From the NCBI GenBank assembly GCA_028583605.1, contig CM053325.1, positions 47,376,987 to 47,440,986 of the forward strand: a DNA stretch of 64,000 nt, given 5' to 3'. Shown here piece after piece: positions 33,701-40,194 of the stretch (its first letter is position 1; every line of letters starts with the position of its first letter). This DNA comes from Dastarcus helophoroides (lineage: Eukaryota > Arthropoda > Insecta > Coleoptera > Bothrideridae). The notes below the pieces were generated by a model. That model was not told the origin of the DNA, searched no databases, and saw only the letters and a list, made by a program, of their open reading frames with translations. The translations under genes were made by a program, and so were the position numbers.

Positions 33701-34889
33701 GCAGCTGCCAAAGATCGTCCGTCGTACGGACTTCCTCTTTTTTTTTCTTTTGTTTTTTTGGTTAATTGTATAAAATTTTTGGAGGTAGCAGGGCCCCTAA
33801 ATAATTTTGAAACTATAAAAGAAAGATATAATTACAGAAAACACTTTAAATTCTGTTTGCATTGTGCGGGAAATTTCCAAAATGAAGTTAAATAAAAAAC
33901 TTTTTTTGCATTTATTTAAATCCCAAACTTGTGTTTGCCTTCTTCGTATGCAATTTGGCTCTATTGGTAGTACCTGCTAACTTCTATAGCACTGTAAGTC
34001 AAAATAATCTATTATTTTAATTTTTTTTAAATCTTCAAATTTTTAAATCTAATCTCGAAATGTTTACCTTAAGTTGGAATATTCGACCTCAAATTTAAAT
34101 ATTCAATTTAAAAAAAATGTTTTTCTATTTGAAATGCCCAAAGCAAAGAATAAAAAAAAAACTAAATTTATGGAAAAAAAAATCCTAAATTTTGAGAATA
34201 AACTCAAAATTTGATGAAATTTATGTTGCAACTAAAATTAAAATTGGTAATTTTTGGCTTGAAGTTCTTAAAAAAGAATCAAATTTAGAAAAAAATTTAA
34301 AAATGAGATAAATAAATTTCAAAGTTTCGAGTCCATTTAAAATATGAATTTGGTCATTGGGCATTTTAAACACTAATATTAGATCTTTTTTGAAAGAGTT
34401 TGCAAGTTCCTAAAGGCACGAAATTTTCTGCAGTCAAAAATTTCGAATTAACGAGGTTTTTTTTTTCAACAATTTAATTATTTATTTAACTTAACTTGTT
34501 CGAGTTGTTTTCTTTGCGTTGTATTGATCTGATTATTATTCTAGGCTTCTAAGGATACAAAGAAAGATACTCAGGTCAACTATTATTCAAAGAAGTTGGA
34601 TCACCAGGCAGAGAAGCAAATCCTAAATGAAGATTCAATAGACAGGCCTTCTTCATCTTCGTCTAAGGAAAGTTTTTATAAACAATATGAGCCTCTTCAG
34701 CTTTCCACTGCAATTTCGAGGGAAACCACTTTCGATAGTGGAGCTAACTTAAACAACAAGCAATTATTTTTCAAAGGATCGGGTCAAATAAAAAAGCACC
34801 TTCCTCCGTTAAAACCATGCACCTCTCCAAATGTAAATCCATTTAAAAGGAAGAGAAAGCTTCATAATCCCGAAGACATGATGTTTTGA
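12743..34889 (+). CDS. Coiled-coil protein of unknown function, four exons
   Basis: Reconstructed as 12743-12799, 13872-14204, 17859-18013 and 34545-34889. Junctions 2/3 (phase 1: AAA G|AA, Glu) and 3/4 (phase 0: CAG|GCT) join cleanly with GT-AG introns. The first donor is ambiguous (GTAAAA at 12800 or GTTGGT at 12806, both phase 0). The middle is strongly heptad-like and charged (for example ELKQKLENLEAAHKNEKK, RMRQNLKKSQKEAD). The C-terminal exon is Ser-rich and ends with a basic cluster (NPFKRKRK) followed by PEDMMF. An AATAAA lies near 34968. No family was recognised; the shape would suit a cytoskeletal or kinetochore-type protein, but that is speculation. Exon 2 does not read through in one frame (see its entry). 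The last intron, 18014-34544, contains the entire ANAPC7 gene on the other strand. Confidence 0.65.
12800..13871 (+). other. Intron 1 of the coiled-coil gene
   Basis: AT-rich intron ending in the acceptor TTTTAATTGCAG at 13871. It contains a short ATT microsatellite near 13029-13043. No mobile element is recognised. Confidence 0.45.
13872..14204 (+). CDS. Coiled-coil gene, exon 2, with a frame conflict
   Basis: The 5' part reads in one frame (NADKSIQDLILSSYENVTNY, then ACDIEK) until a TGA near 13974. A second frame then looks protein-like (QQLEVDEKYFQNIHS). The 3' part, from about 14036, reads in the third frame (SSTYKENCEELKQK to EAMASK) up to the donor at 14205. One consistent reading is a single inserted base near 13949 (GAAAAATCAACAAC) plus a 69-nt intron from GTAGAT near 13967 to TTCCAG near 14035. 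Two independent one-base shifts would also fit. Whether this is a sequencing error, an allele or a dying gene cannot be told here. Confidence 0.55.
14205..14731 (+). other. Start of intron 2 with MITE-like sequence
   Basis: Contains two tacagggtgt motifs (14239 and about 14346), a frequent end of small inverted-repeat elements, and a cagtggc...gccactg pair (about 14489 and 14535). No complete element could be delimited. Confidence 0.35.
14732..14868. repeat. Tandem duplicate of a Penelope-like terminal motif
   Basis: Two direct copies of a segment starting gagtttcgcctctggtatgg at 14732 and 14823, 91 bp apart. On the minus strand each reads as a hairpin followed by GGCGAAACTC, the same stem-then-GAAAC layout as the hammerhead-like motifs elsewhere in the window. 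Partial tandem duplication is typical of Penelope-like insertions. The assignment is inferred from that layout and the adjacent copy at 14912. Confidence 0.45.
14912..15031 (+). mobile_element. Penelope-like terminal fragment, copy A
   Basis: Carries a hammerhead-like motif: stem I GTTC/GAAC, core CTGAGAA, stem II GCCCCC/GGTGGGC, then GAAACGTC. It is followed by the family tail with tccaatcccggaagaag, ending ccttcgttat. Nearly the same sequence occurs at 25785-25910 (plus) and inverted at 25573-25660. Confidence 0.55.
15041..15946. mobile_element. Inverted-repeat element with an extra internal arm
   Basis: Ends match as inverted repeats of about 70 bp: ggtacgtcactgc at 15041 and its complement gcagtgacgtacc ending at 15946, both followed inward by a shared stretch (caatttcata, caacctttatttctt). 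A diverged extra copy of the right arm lies internally at about 15540-15610, ending cagtggcgtaac. No coding capacity, so a non-autonomous element; the superfamily is unclear, hAT-like by the cagtg end. Confidence 0.6.
16390..17745 (-). repeat. Degenerate TTTCGAC repeat block, T-rich on minus
   Basis: About 1.35 kb of A-rich imperfect units on plus (gtcgaaattttcaaaaaa type), inside intron 2 of the coiled-coil gene and ending about 110 bp before exon 3. Polarity is opposite to the block at 4230. Confidence 0.75.
17859..18013 (+). CDS. Coiled-coil gene, exon 3
   Basis: Acceptor AAATTTTAG ends at 17858. The exon completes the split Glu codon and reads SDFYNDLQVVQASAALQ onward to KLQQELQ, then a GTACAC donor at 18014 in phase 0. 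The long run of Glu, Lys, Gln and Leu supports a coiled coil. Confidence 0.7.
18190..18640. other. Intron sequence, nothing recognised
   Basis: Moderately AT-rich. Contains two near-identical short segments tggcgcatgcagattttcct/tggcgcatgcaaatt at about 18431 and 18471. No gene or complete element seen. Confidence 0.35.
18648..18775. repeat. GC-richer foldback (imperfect palindrome)
   Basis: Left arm aatagtatctgcaactcgtg...gttgtcgattgcgcac and right arm gtgggcaatcgacaac...agttgca...tactatt are inverted copies around a short centre near 18703. It directly abuts the THAP-domain fragment and probably belongs to the same or an inserted DNA element. Confidence 0.6.
18765..18920 (-). pseudogene. 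THAP domain fragment
   Basis: Reads KACFVPMSNSGYKSCHEKVS, then FRVPKDK, W, LP, R and VCE, the pattern of a THAP zinc-binding domain as found in P-element-type transposases and domesticated relatives. The second zinc Cys of the usual CxPxC-type start reads Ser, and the Cys-x-x-His pair at the far end is lost (VCENS), so the metal site is broken. No transposase body follows. Confidence 0.6.
19170..20900. repeat. Degenerate AT-rich repeat block, mixed polarity
   Basis: Mostly A-rich units of the TTTCGAC family with stretches of the opposite polarity. A probable hAT end (cagtggcgcccaactgcagc) with a cgtgagcc/ggctcacg hairpin lies at about 19514-19563. The last part overlaps the ANAPC7 3' UTR region, where a minus-strand AATAAA lies near 20854. 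Confidence 0.6.
20968..21172 (-). CDS. ANAPC7: ANAPC7 exon 7 (C-terminus)
   Basis: Acceptor ATGTTACAG precedes 21172. The exon completes a split Arg codon, then reads LDPNNQRAMEGLNLIG and an acidic tail. Stop TAA at 20968-20970. Confidence 0.9.
20968..30619 (-). CDS. ANAPC7: Anaphase-promoting complex subunit 7 (APC7), seven exons
   Basis: TPR-repeat subunit of the APC/C ubiquitin ligase, part of the arc of TPR proteins that helps bind coactivators and substrates in mitotic exit. Exons (minus): 30619-30548, 30486-30028, 25188-24955, 24906-24572, 24519-24402, 24349-24069, 21172-20968. All junctions are GT-AG and keep frame, giving 567 aa, close to the roughly 565-600 aa usual for animal APC7. 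Family features: start MNNNFIKQLKTLYDEELY; NVIK; TPR-like helices throughout (FYNVAL-type HFNVALR, LLGECYINLQKDEEAFHHF); and the C-terminal LDPNNQRAMEGL followed by an acidic, Ser/Asp-rich tail ending SDIANFD. Intron 2 (4.8 kb) is loaded with mobile elements and intron 6 (2.9 kb) with repeats. The whole gene sits inside the last intron of the plus-strand coiled-coil gene. Confidence 0.92.
21783..23275. mobile_element. Inverted-repeat DNA element in ANAPC7 intron 6
   Basis: Begins with tacagggtgtttggga. Imperfect inverted repeats of about 100 bp lie at 21848-21950 and 23163-23262 (shared ggtcctaaat.ttatagtt, then aaaatctcc). No transposase is recognised, so non-autonomous. A hAT MITE has inserted into it at 22208. 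Confidence 0.55.
22208..22478. mobile_element. hAT-type MITE with perfect 8-bp target duplication
   Basis: The 271-bp element starts cagcgctgaataaagg and ends with the complement of cagggctttttctaggg. GC-rich subterminal repeats (gggcgcc) occur at both ends. It is flanked on both sides by gccacatg (22200-22207 and 22479-22486), an exact 8-bp duplication as made by hAT transposases. Confidence 0.8.
23276..24060 (-). repeat. Degenerate TTTCGA repeat block in ANAPC7 intron 6
   Basis: About 0.8 kb of mostly A-rich units on plus, so T-rich on the coding strand of ANAPC7. It ends only about 10 bp from the exon 6 donor. Confidence 0.6.
24069..24349 (-). CDS. ANAPC7: ANAPC7 exon 6
   Basis: Acceptor TATGTTGCAG, then LHASVLLKDPINSGKTVKKI onward to HHFNVAL; GTAATT donor at 24068, phase 2. 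Two TPR units. Confidence 0.92.
24402..24519 (-). CDS. ANAPC7: ANAPC7 exon 5
   Basis: Completes the Arg codon, reads YAIHKCLVDCYIKMNRLREA through SAHALK, and ends at a GTATCA donor in phase 0. Confidence 0.9.
24572..24906 (-). CDS. ANAPC7: ANAPC7 exon 4
   Basis: Acceptor ATGTAG, then ARRQHPHMTFGLDLLSTLLA to EALQICPY; GTGAAT donor at 24571. Includes the conserved SEHWVVIGNYMYALKRYDKA TPR segment. Confidence 0.92.
24955..25188 (-). CDS. ANAPC7: ANAPC7 exon 3
   Basis: Acceptor ATGTTACAG, then GVQVNGLMVEMASEVPWINV to ISILQR; GTAAGT donor at 24954, both ends phase 0. Confidence 0.92.
25573..25872. repeat. Long inverted repeat of Penelope-like ends
   Basis: Arms of about 140-150 bp (25573-25713 and 25721-25872) fold around a short centre near 25716 (gaatgaaa...tttcattc). 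Each arm carries the family motif with gaacaaagaaaagaaac and tccaatcccggaagaag. The left arm motif has decayed (CTAAAGA); the right arm one is intact. Confidence 0.7.
25785..25910 (+). mobile_element. Penelope-like terminal fragment with hammerhead-like motif, copy C
   Basis: 25785-25827 can fold as stem I GTTC/GAAC, core CTGAAGA plus one extra A, stem II GCCCCC-TACGAT-GGTGGGC, GAA, palindromic stem III ACGT, and a C at the expected cleavage position. That is the order of a type I hammerhead with one extra core base. The family tail to 25910 matches copy A. Confidence 0.5.
26024..26535 (-). pseudogene. Non-LTR retrotransposon tail, 5' truncated
   Basis: Reads the C-terminal end of an endonuclease-reverse transcriptase ORF2: RLEAFEMSSYRCMLRISWMD, then VLNRM, RKLSYFGHIMRH, QGKVDGRRGPARRRTSWL. 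Upstream (26435-26535) another frame continues the same protein (SRIEQTRTAFVRMKKILCG), so there is at least one frameshift. RTE-like by the RISW and GRRGPGRRRTSWL motifs. The reverse transcriptase core is missing. Confidence 0.75.
26536..26995. other. Intron sequence, nothing recognised
   Basis: AT-rich sequence between the LINE tail and the next repeat block. A GC-richer patch at 26884-26935 (agggggccaaggggagcccc) may be a worn hAT terminal region, but no partner end was found. Confidence 0.3.
26996..28246 (-). repeat. Degenerate TTTCGAC repeat block, T-rich on minus
   Basis: 1.25 kb of A-rich units on plus (aaaaaagtcgaaattttgaaa type). It ends exactly at the TTAA preceding the piggyBac end, so the piggyBac inserted at its edge or within it. 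Confidence 0.75.
28251..29130 (+). pseudogene. piggyBac-type transposon, internally deleted
   Basis: TTAA at 28247-28250 is followed by cccggcatgtgacacgtggg, and an inverted subterminal copy lies near 28443-28467. The frame from 28784 reads FIGKNGTKWSKKTPNKNVRT, then KNIVTYLPGMK and KTPIECFQLL, the N-terminal half of a piggyBac transposase. About 40 codons after that, another frame gives VCEACRAIICLENSLQHC, the C-terminal Cys-rich zinc domain. The DDD catalytic core between them is gone. The right terminal repeat was not found. Confidence 0.75.
29400..29615 (-). repeat. Short degenerate TTTCGA repeat block
   Basis: A-rich units on plus between the piggyBac remnant and the right end of the hAT shell. 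Confidence 0.55.
30028..30486 (-). CDS. ANAPC7: ANAPC7 exon 2
   Basis: Acceptor TTTCTTAG, then CDLSLSVVEQNPEYLTISNK; GTATGT donor at 30027, both ends phase 0. Contains the YYCADALYHTKQYIQAENLF TPR helix pair characteristic of the APC7 N-terminus. Confidence 0.92.
30548..30619 (-). CDS. ANAPC7: ANAPC7 exon 1 (start)
   Basis: ATG at 30619, 24 codons (MNNNFIKQLKTLYDEELYTN...), then a consensus GTAAGT donor at 30547 in phase 0. The promoter should lie at about 30620-30750. Confidence 0.88.
30620..31069. other. ANAPC7 upstream region
   Basis: Holds the ANAPC7 promoter and 5'UTR by position. No TATA box at a convincing distance and no other gene seen. Confidence 0.35.
31070..32600 (-). repeat. 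Degenerate TTTCGAC repeat block, T-rich on minus
   Basis: 1.5 kb of A-rich units on plus (agtcgaaattttgaaaa type). Interrupted at about 32230-32410 by unrelated, less repetitive sequence. Confidence 0.65.
32665..33840 (+). pseudogene. hAT transposon remnant
   Basis: Possible left end cagtggcggctagtgctaagg at 32669. An N-terminal-like piece at 33058-33215 reads NSLQSLIAQPFCNRSVSEKL and IPDLNIVQ. At 33475-33690 comes the C-terminal hAT dimerisation motif: SETLNLLKILITIPMASAEA, FSSLKRKE, LCQERLSAL, with frameshifts. The catalytic middle is missing. The right end was not identified. Confidence 0.65.
33841..34540. other. End of the 16.5-kb intron
   Basis: AT-rich sequence with a mixed-polarity degenerate repeat block at about 34010-34460, ending in the acceptor ATTATTATTCTAG at 34544. 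Confidence 0.4.
34545..34889 (+). CDS. Coiled-coil gene, last exon
   Basis: Starts ASKDTKKDTQVNYYSKKLDH, phase 0 with exon 3, and runs 114 codons to TGA at 34887-34889. Low-complexity SSSSSKES, then KKHLPPLKPCTSPNVNPFKR and a basic cluster. Codon 34596 is TTG, not a start. AATAAA near 34968. Confidence 0.75.
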   Translation, partial: ASKDTKKDTQVNYYSKKLDHQAEKQILNEDSIDRPSSSSSKESFYKQYEPLQLSTAISRETTFDSGANLNNKQLFFKGSGQIKKHLPPLKPCTSPNVNPFKRKRKLHNPEDMMF

Positions 34890-35600
34890 TAAACTTCTAT
34901 TCGTATTTATACGTTTGATTGATTGTATGATTTATAATTTGTTGTTGTTAATAGTTCCACAGATGCAATAAATTCGTTTCTCCAATTAACAATTGGACCA
35001 CATTTTGCAGATAGGACAAACCCTAAAAGATAGTTAAAGTTTGACACTAATCTTTAAATTACCAATACATATAAATACATACAGGGTGATTCATTAAGAA
35101 TGGGCAATCTCTGAACTGGAGATACTACACATCAAAATATGTTAACATGCTTAACAAGCCTTATACAAATGTTGCAGTTTTACGAGGTAGAGGGAGTTCA
35201 AAGTTGGAATTTTCATTTGAAACTTCTAAATAATTTTGTGATTTTAAGCAGTATCGTCTGGAAAAATTTCGCACTATTTATACAGGGCGTGAGTTACACC
35301 CTGTTACTTAAGTAAATTAAAACATATCTTTTTTACCTAATGAGTTATGGCTAAAATTACTAAACAATCTAAAAGGTAGTTCAGTTTTGAATAAAAAAGG
35401 TACTCTTGTTTATTTCATGTAACTCTATCAGTTTTTGAGTTATTTGCATTTTAAACATTCAATGAATTTGTTGTGTAAAATGAATTAGGCAAAAAAGATA
35501 TGTTATAATTTATTTAAGTAACAGGGTGTAACTAACGCCCTGTATAAATAGTGCGAAATGCAGCATTAAATTCGTAATTCTTATGCCAAAAAACATAAAA

Positions 35601-35670
35601 AGTTCAGCTACCTATGATTCACTATGTACGCCTGGAGGACTGCATGAATTTGTAGTCTAGGTTGCATTCT
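35601..35670. repeat. 70-bp unit, inverted copy at 36220-36289
   Basis: agttcagctacctatgattc to taggttgcattct here, and the reverse complement at 36220-36289 with about five differences. Here it sits in a roughly 105-bp stretch absent from the other arm of the foldback, so it is an insertion. The second copy lies in the hammerhead-bearing insertion. Confidence 0.7.
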
Positions 35671-36003
35671 ACTTGAATACTGCTTAAAATCACAAAATTA
35701 TTAAGTTTCAAATTAAAATTCCAACTTTAAACACCCTGTACCTCGTAAACCTGTAACATTTGTATAAGGGGCCATTCATAACTTACTTAAGAGATTTTGA
35801 GGGCTATTTTGACCCCCTCTCCCCCTATTGTAAGACATCATAAGATTTCAACTACTCCCCCCTCCCTCTTAATAAGACATTTTCGTAAGAAATGTATGCA
35901 TCAATAAAATACAACTCCGTTAGTTTTAAAAATACCTTTTATTATCATCTTATTATTATAAATATCATTAACTCACTTGAATAATATAATGCACAGACCA
36001 ATA

Positions 36004-36360
36004 GGTTTGAACATTTATTAGATTCGAAGTTTGGAAACCAAAGACCGGTTTCGATCTTGTTAGATCTCGTCAGTTTGGTATATCCAACTCGAATGCTAAC
36101 AAATGTTCCGACAAGTAAGTACTAAAACATTCACAGGCGTCAAGCGAGTGACTCTTAGTACTACCACCTATTGGTCCATAGATAAACTATGGCCATCGCC
36201 AACAATGTCGTATGTAAGAAGAATGCAACCTAGACTACAAATTCATGCAGCCCTCCAGGCGTGTATAGTGAATCATAGGTAGCTGAACTACCAAGAGTTG
36301 AAACATTGCCACCTAGCGAAGCGGTTGCTCTCTAGTAGAGTTCCCAGAAGACAAGGATTC
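36004..36360 (-). mobile_element. Hammerhead-bearing insertion with 19-bp direct repeats
   Basis: A 357-bp insertion in the transposase C-terminus, flanked by tataatgcacagaccaata at 35985-36003 and 36361-36379. It contains a canonical hammerhead motif and the 70-bp unit also found inverted at 35601. No coding capacity. Size and ribozyme suggest a retrozyme or Penelope-type non-autonomous retroelement; the long direct repeat could be its target duplication. Confidence 0.55.
36037..36079 (-). ncRNA. Type I hammerhead ribozyme motif
   Basis: On minus, all conserved parts are present in order: stem I ACCAAA, core CUGACGA, stem II GAUC-UAACAA-GAUC, GAA, stem III ACC/GGU as the loop-less palindrome ACCGGU, C at the cleavage position (GUC), then UUUGGU, which pairs perfectly with ACCAAA. 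A very short loop-less stem III is typical of hammerheads in Penelope-like elements and retrozymes, which cleave as dimers. Activity is untested. Confidence 0.75.
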
Positions 36361-38453
36361 TATAATGCACAGACCAATAAGTTCAGATAATTGATGACTC
36401 AATGGAGCCATTCTACGCTCTACTCGATTGAAGCAACTTCTTCCGGGAGCGTTAGTTATAATAAATATAGCATCAAGATCAAATTTACGAAAGTGGGAAA
36501 CAGCATGAGAGATGACTTGAGGAAAGCGTGGATTTTCATCAGGTCCTCCGTCAACAGTCATGATTATAACTGGTTTTATATTATTATAATCTGTTTTGGC
36601 CAGGGATTGAAATTCTGCTAGCTCCATAAGAAGTTTTAGATCGATGCTAGGAGTGCGTGCAGATGATGATGAATGTTTTCCTGATCTGATTGCAACATAC
36701 GTAGGTCCACTGTATGTCACTGCTTCAGGTTTGCCCATTCCATCAGTATTAATTTCAATGCTAGCATATACTGAAGGTTTATTCTTCATGGTAGACCCTT
36801 ATTGACCGGAAATATTATGTTTTTTTCAATTTATTTAACATTTCTTTTTATGTATTTTTTTATATTTTCCTAATTTATCAAAAAAACAAAATTTTTATTT
36901 TTTCCACATCTAATTTTTGGTCTCCTATTTTTCATTATTCCTATTCTATGTAAAATAAACTAACCTCTTAATTTGTAAACTGTCATGAAGTGACGTTTTC
37001 AATAAATTTAAATATCACGTAGTCGCATTTCAAAAATTGTTTAGAAAATTGTCAACAAACCATAAAAAAATTTAAATATTTCCAAACTGGGCCGAAGAAA
37101 TGTTAAATAAATTGAAAAAAAACATATACTGAAGGTATTAATTTATGTTTTCCTGCCACCGCCCAGTCGTGATCTGGTAGTCGTACTCGATATTCCATAT
37201 GCATCAGAAAGGGTGATTGTTTTTCTATAGCAGTTTTACCAATTGGAATGCGCGCTTTGTCGTCCTGTGACAAGAAGAAAACCTGAGCAGGCCTAAGCAT
37301 AGAGGCGAGAGACTCGATAGCCCGGATAGAAGCAGTGCAAAATTTATCATCGGGATGGCTTTTGTGTTCATCATTTGTTGCTCTCGCCAGTTTTACCGGA
37401 ACTGTTACTACGTGTTTTTTTCCTTGAATTGTAGTAGAACATCTAGGTAAAAGACGAAGATACGTAGCACTTCGTGATAGATTGAAACCTAACGTCTCTA
37501 GTTCTTTGACCAAGTCATCTAGAGTTCTACAGCTTTCTTACCATTTCAGTTCGGCGTTTCTCATCTGCACCACCTCCAAAGCTCGCAATTTCTGCTAAAA
37601 CTTTCAACAGCTCAGGTTGAGCTTCCTCCAAACGAGGGCGACCCACTGTCTCGTGCACATTTAATTGTTGTTTTACAACTGGATTCTTAATAACATCTTT
37701 TATCAATGCCTGTCTTTTTTTTCTCAAACTTTTTTGATATTCAGCGTTTCCTTTTTTATTAGCAAGTTGTTTTTTAGCTTCACCGAGGTTTTTTTTGCAA
37801 TTTAGTGATTTCTTGATTGATCTTGAGTCCTCCAAGACCAGAATCCCGACGTAAAATACTTGTATTTAATTCACTCGCCACCAATGAATTTTTTTTTCAA
37901 TTGCATCTTGTGCTGGATGACATGTTATTTGTGATTTATCAGGAATCGCCTCTTTTGAAATCAGTCTGTGCGCCACATCGACTTCTCTAGTGCATAATGC
38001 GACAGAAGAATCTGTTGAGTTTTTGTCCATCAAAACAAGCCGTCCACCAGACACATTTTGCTGTAAGAAATGATTTTGATTATAGCTTAGCATACACAGC
38101 AAAATATGCGTAACTTATACGTTTATTTAAATAGAATTTTACATATAACAATTACTTAAAAATAATATTAAAATATTGATAATAATATTTTGAACAAAAA
38201 AATTTAGAAATAAAGTGCCAACTAACCTGTTTAAAAAAAACCGAGCATGCTGGTTTTTTTTCTTAGCAGCAAGCTGTTTTAAATCATTTATTTTTTGAGA
38301 TACAAATTTTCCGAAAGCGTTGTCATCATTTTTGAAAACTTCTTTGTTGGTTGTCCAGAATAAATTAGACTCTTGTTGACAAACCTTTGGTGTTTTATCT
38401 GGGAAACCTTCTACCCACGCTTTAAATAACAGTGGATGTAAGTATCCAGACAT
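36313..38453 (-). pseudogene. Transposase-like gene of the 3-kb element, broken
   Basis: Pieces in order on minus: ATG at 38453 (MSGYLHPLLFKAWVEGFPDK); 38060-37866 (NVSGGRLVLMDKNSTDS, then VDVAHRLISKEAI); 37835-37527 (Lys-rich, then VHETVGRPRLEEAQPELL); 37513-37103 (LPRCSTTIQGKKHVVTVPVK, FLSQDDKARIPIGKTA); and 36789-36383 (SYASIEI-type start, MTVDGGPDENPRF, NAPGRSCFNRVERRMAPLS). The SQDDK and VDGGPDE segments look like successive catalytic Asp motifs of a DDE nuclease. Pieces are separated by frame breaks or short introns, and the C-terminus is cut by the insertion at 36361. Proteins with this motif set are widespread multicopy genes in insects and hydra; the function is inferred. Confidence 0.65.
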
Positions 38454-39006
38454 GTTAGATAAAAGAAATATTCTAAAAGAAAATGAGGTATATTTTTGAG
38501 ATTTCAAGTAACAGGGAAATCCCTGATCAACGAGAACAACAACGAAATAGTAGAAAGTCTAGAAGTACTGACAACATATGATTCTTGTAAGATTCAATAC
38601 TGAGTAAGAGAGATAAAGCACAGATGGCGCTATCCAATAATGCCATTTCTTAGCGCGAAAGTGGTAAAATTTCTAATTCGAAATTTTACGTAATATCAAA
38701 TTCTCTACCCCCCTAAATATCTTACATAATTTATGAACGGCCCCTAAGGCATGTTAAGCTCAATCACTATATTTTGGTGTGTAGTATCTCCAGTTCAGAG
38801 ATCGCCCATTCTTAATGAATCAACCTGTATTTACCAAAAACATATTTTAACAGGGGCCTGGCGTGCCTTTTACAAATGCAGAAGCTGTTCGAGAAAGAAA
38901 CGTCAAATACGTCACAAGATTTTATTTTTTGATATGTATTTAAAGATAAAAAAAAATATTTTACTTAAAATTAAGCGGAATTCTCCTATTTTGTTTTGAA
39001 AATTCA

Positions 39007-39180
39007 TCAGAACTTGTCCCCTGAAACCAAGAAAGATTAAGAAACACAACAAAGGTTGCTCTAACGCGTCATCTGAAGATGACGAAGATGTCGAAACGCG
39101 TTACAGCAACCTTCGTTGTGTTTTTTAATCTTTCTTGGTTTCAGGGGACAAGTTCTGTATTTCGATTTTTGAAGATAACC
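39007..39180. mobile_element. Penelope-like ends joined as a perfect-looking inverted repeat
   Basis: 39007-39157 folds back on itself: aacttgtcccctgaaaccaa and attaagaaacacaacaaagg on the left, their complements on the right. The centre is catctgaagatgacgaagatg followed by tcgaaacgcgtt. It continues with gaagataaccaaggaccagt, the terminal sequence shared with 40245, 50900 and 57815. Confidence 0.65.
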
Positions 39181-39640
39181 AAGGACCAGTCCGTTCCACC
39201 AAAATTCATCAATTACATCGACGTAAAATTTGTCTTCACCAGAAATATCTTGAATTAATTCCTTTTCTATAGATATCATTGCTAAACTAGAAAGTCTTTC
39301 TTGCCCAGTAGAATTTCTAATAAAATTCTTAATTCGTTTTAGGGCGGAAAATCTGCGTTCTGCAGAAGCACTTGTGGCAAGAATACTAAGAGTTAACTCA
39401 CATAACTTAAGAATTTTGGGAAACGCTCGAGTCGGTCCACATGTAACTATAGATTTCCACATGCCATTAACGTTAGTCTTATTTATACCCACTGATGTGT
39501 TGTATATCACCTCTAGTTCGGATCGTTATGTTGGAAAATTGAAATAATGAGGATTATTTTGTTTCAGAGTTTTAAACGCAGCCTCTGAGATTTTATCATT
39601 CTCACAAAAATTTAATTTAAAATCTATTACTAGGGAATAA
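39160..39640 (-). pseudogene. hAT transposase C-terminal fragment
   Basis: Reads FPKILKLCELTLSILATSAS, AERRFSALKRIKNFIRN, QERLSSLAMISIEKEL, the hAT C-terminal dimerisation domain (ZMYM/DUF4371-like branch). After DEFWWNG the frame runs into the Penelope-like end, which truncates it. Upstream pieces (to about 39640) are in other frames. Confidence 0.75.
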
Positions 39641-40194
39641 TCACAAGTAATAAAAAAATCATCCTTCGTCATAAGTATATTAAATATTTGTTATGTACAT
39701 CAAAAAAATAAGTGAAAATAGTAATAGCAAATAATAAACTCTACAACCCAATAAAAATAGGCGTACATAAGAAACTTCTTACACTTAATTCAAAATCCTT
39801 ATACAATGATATCCATTTATATGGACCTCAAAACACTGAAGTAATCTGTTCGTTATAAGCATAGTTCTTATTAAACAATAAATGCTAATCAACAAACATA
39901 CAACAGTACTACTTACAAATTGCTTCCTTATTAAACTTATAAGCATGATATAACTGTAACAATACTCTATAAAAGGGCTTATTGTGAAGAATCCCAATGA
40001 TTCCATTGTGAATGTCATGAAACTGAAACGAAGAAAATCTTTTTATTGTTAATCAAGATACTTTATTCATGAGAGCTAATAATAATTTATTCACTTTTAA
40101 ATTTTCCTTTCTGTAAAATTGTAATTGCTCGCTGCTTTGTAGGGTCATTCACAAATTGTAATCTTTTGTCTCGACCATCATTAACCTCATTGAT

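Larger units (their letters stand above)
35768..38744 (-). mobile_element. 2977-bp DNA transposon, DDE-like family not assigned
   Basis: Ends ggggccattcataacttact and, inverted, ggggccgttcataaattatg, flanked by TAA on both sides (35765-35767, 38745-38747). It lies inside the foldback arm, which resumes directly after it. A 3-bp TWA duplication is usual for PIF/Harbinger, but the encoded protein does not look like that family, so I leave the superfamily open. Confidence 0.6.
35082..38827. mobile_element. Foldback element split by a younger transposon
   Basis: Flanked by TA on both sides. Left end acagggtgattcattaagaa at 35081; right end is its complement at about 38809-38828. The arms continue inward (gaactggagatactacaca; gttaacatgcttaac). 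The original element was about 770 bp: 35082-35767 plus 38748-38827. An inner inverted pair (gcactatttatacagggcgt) lies at 35266-35336 and 35497-35565. The rest is a 3-kb insertion. Confidence 0.7.
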
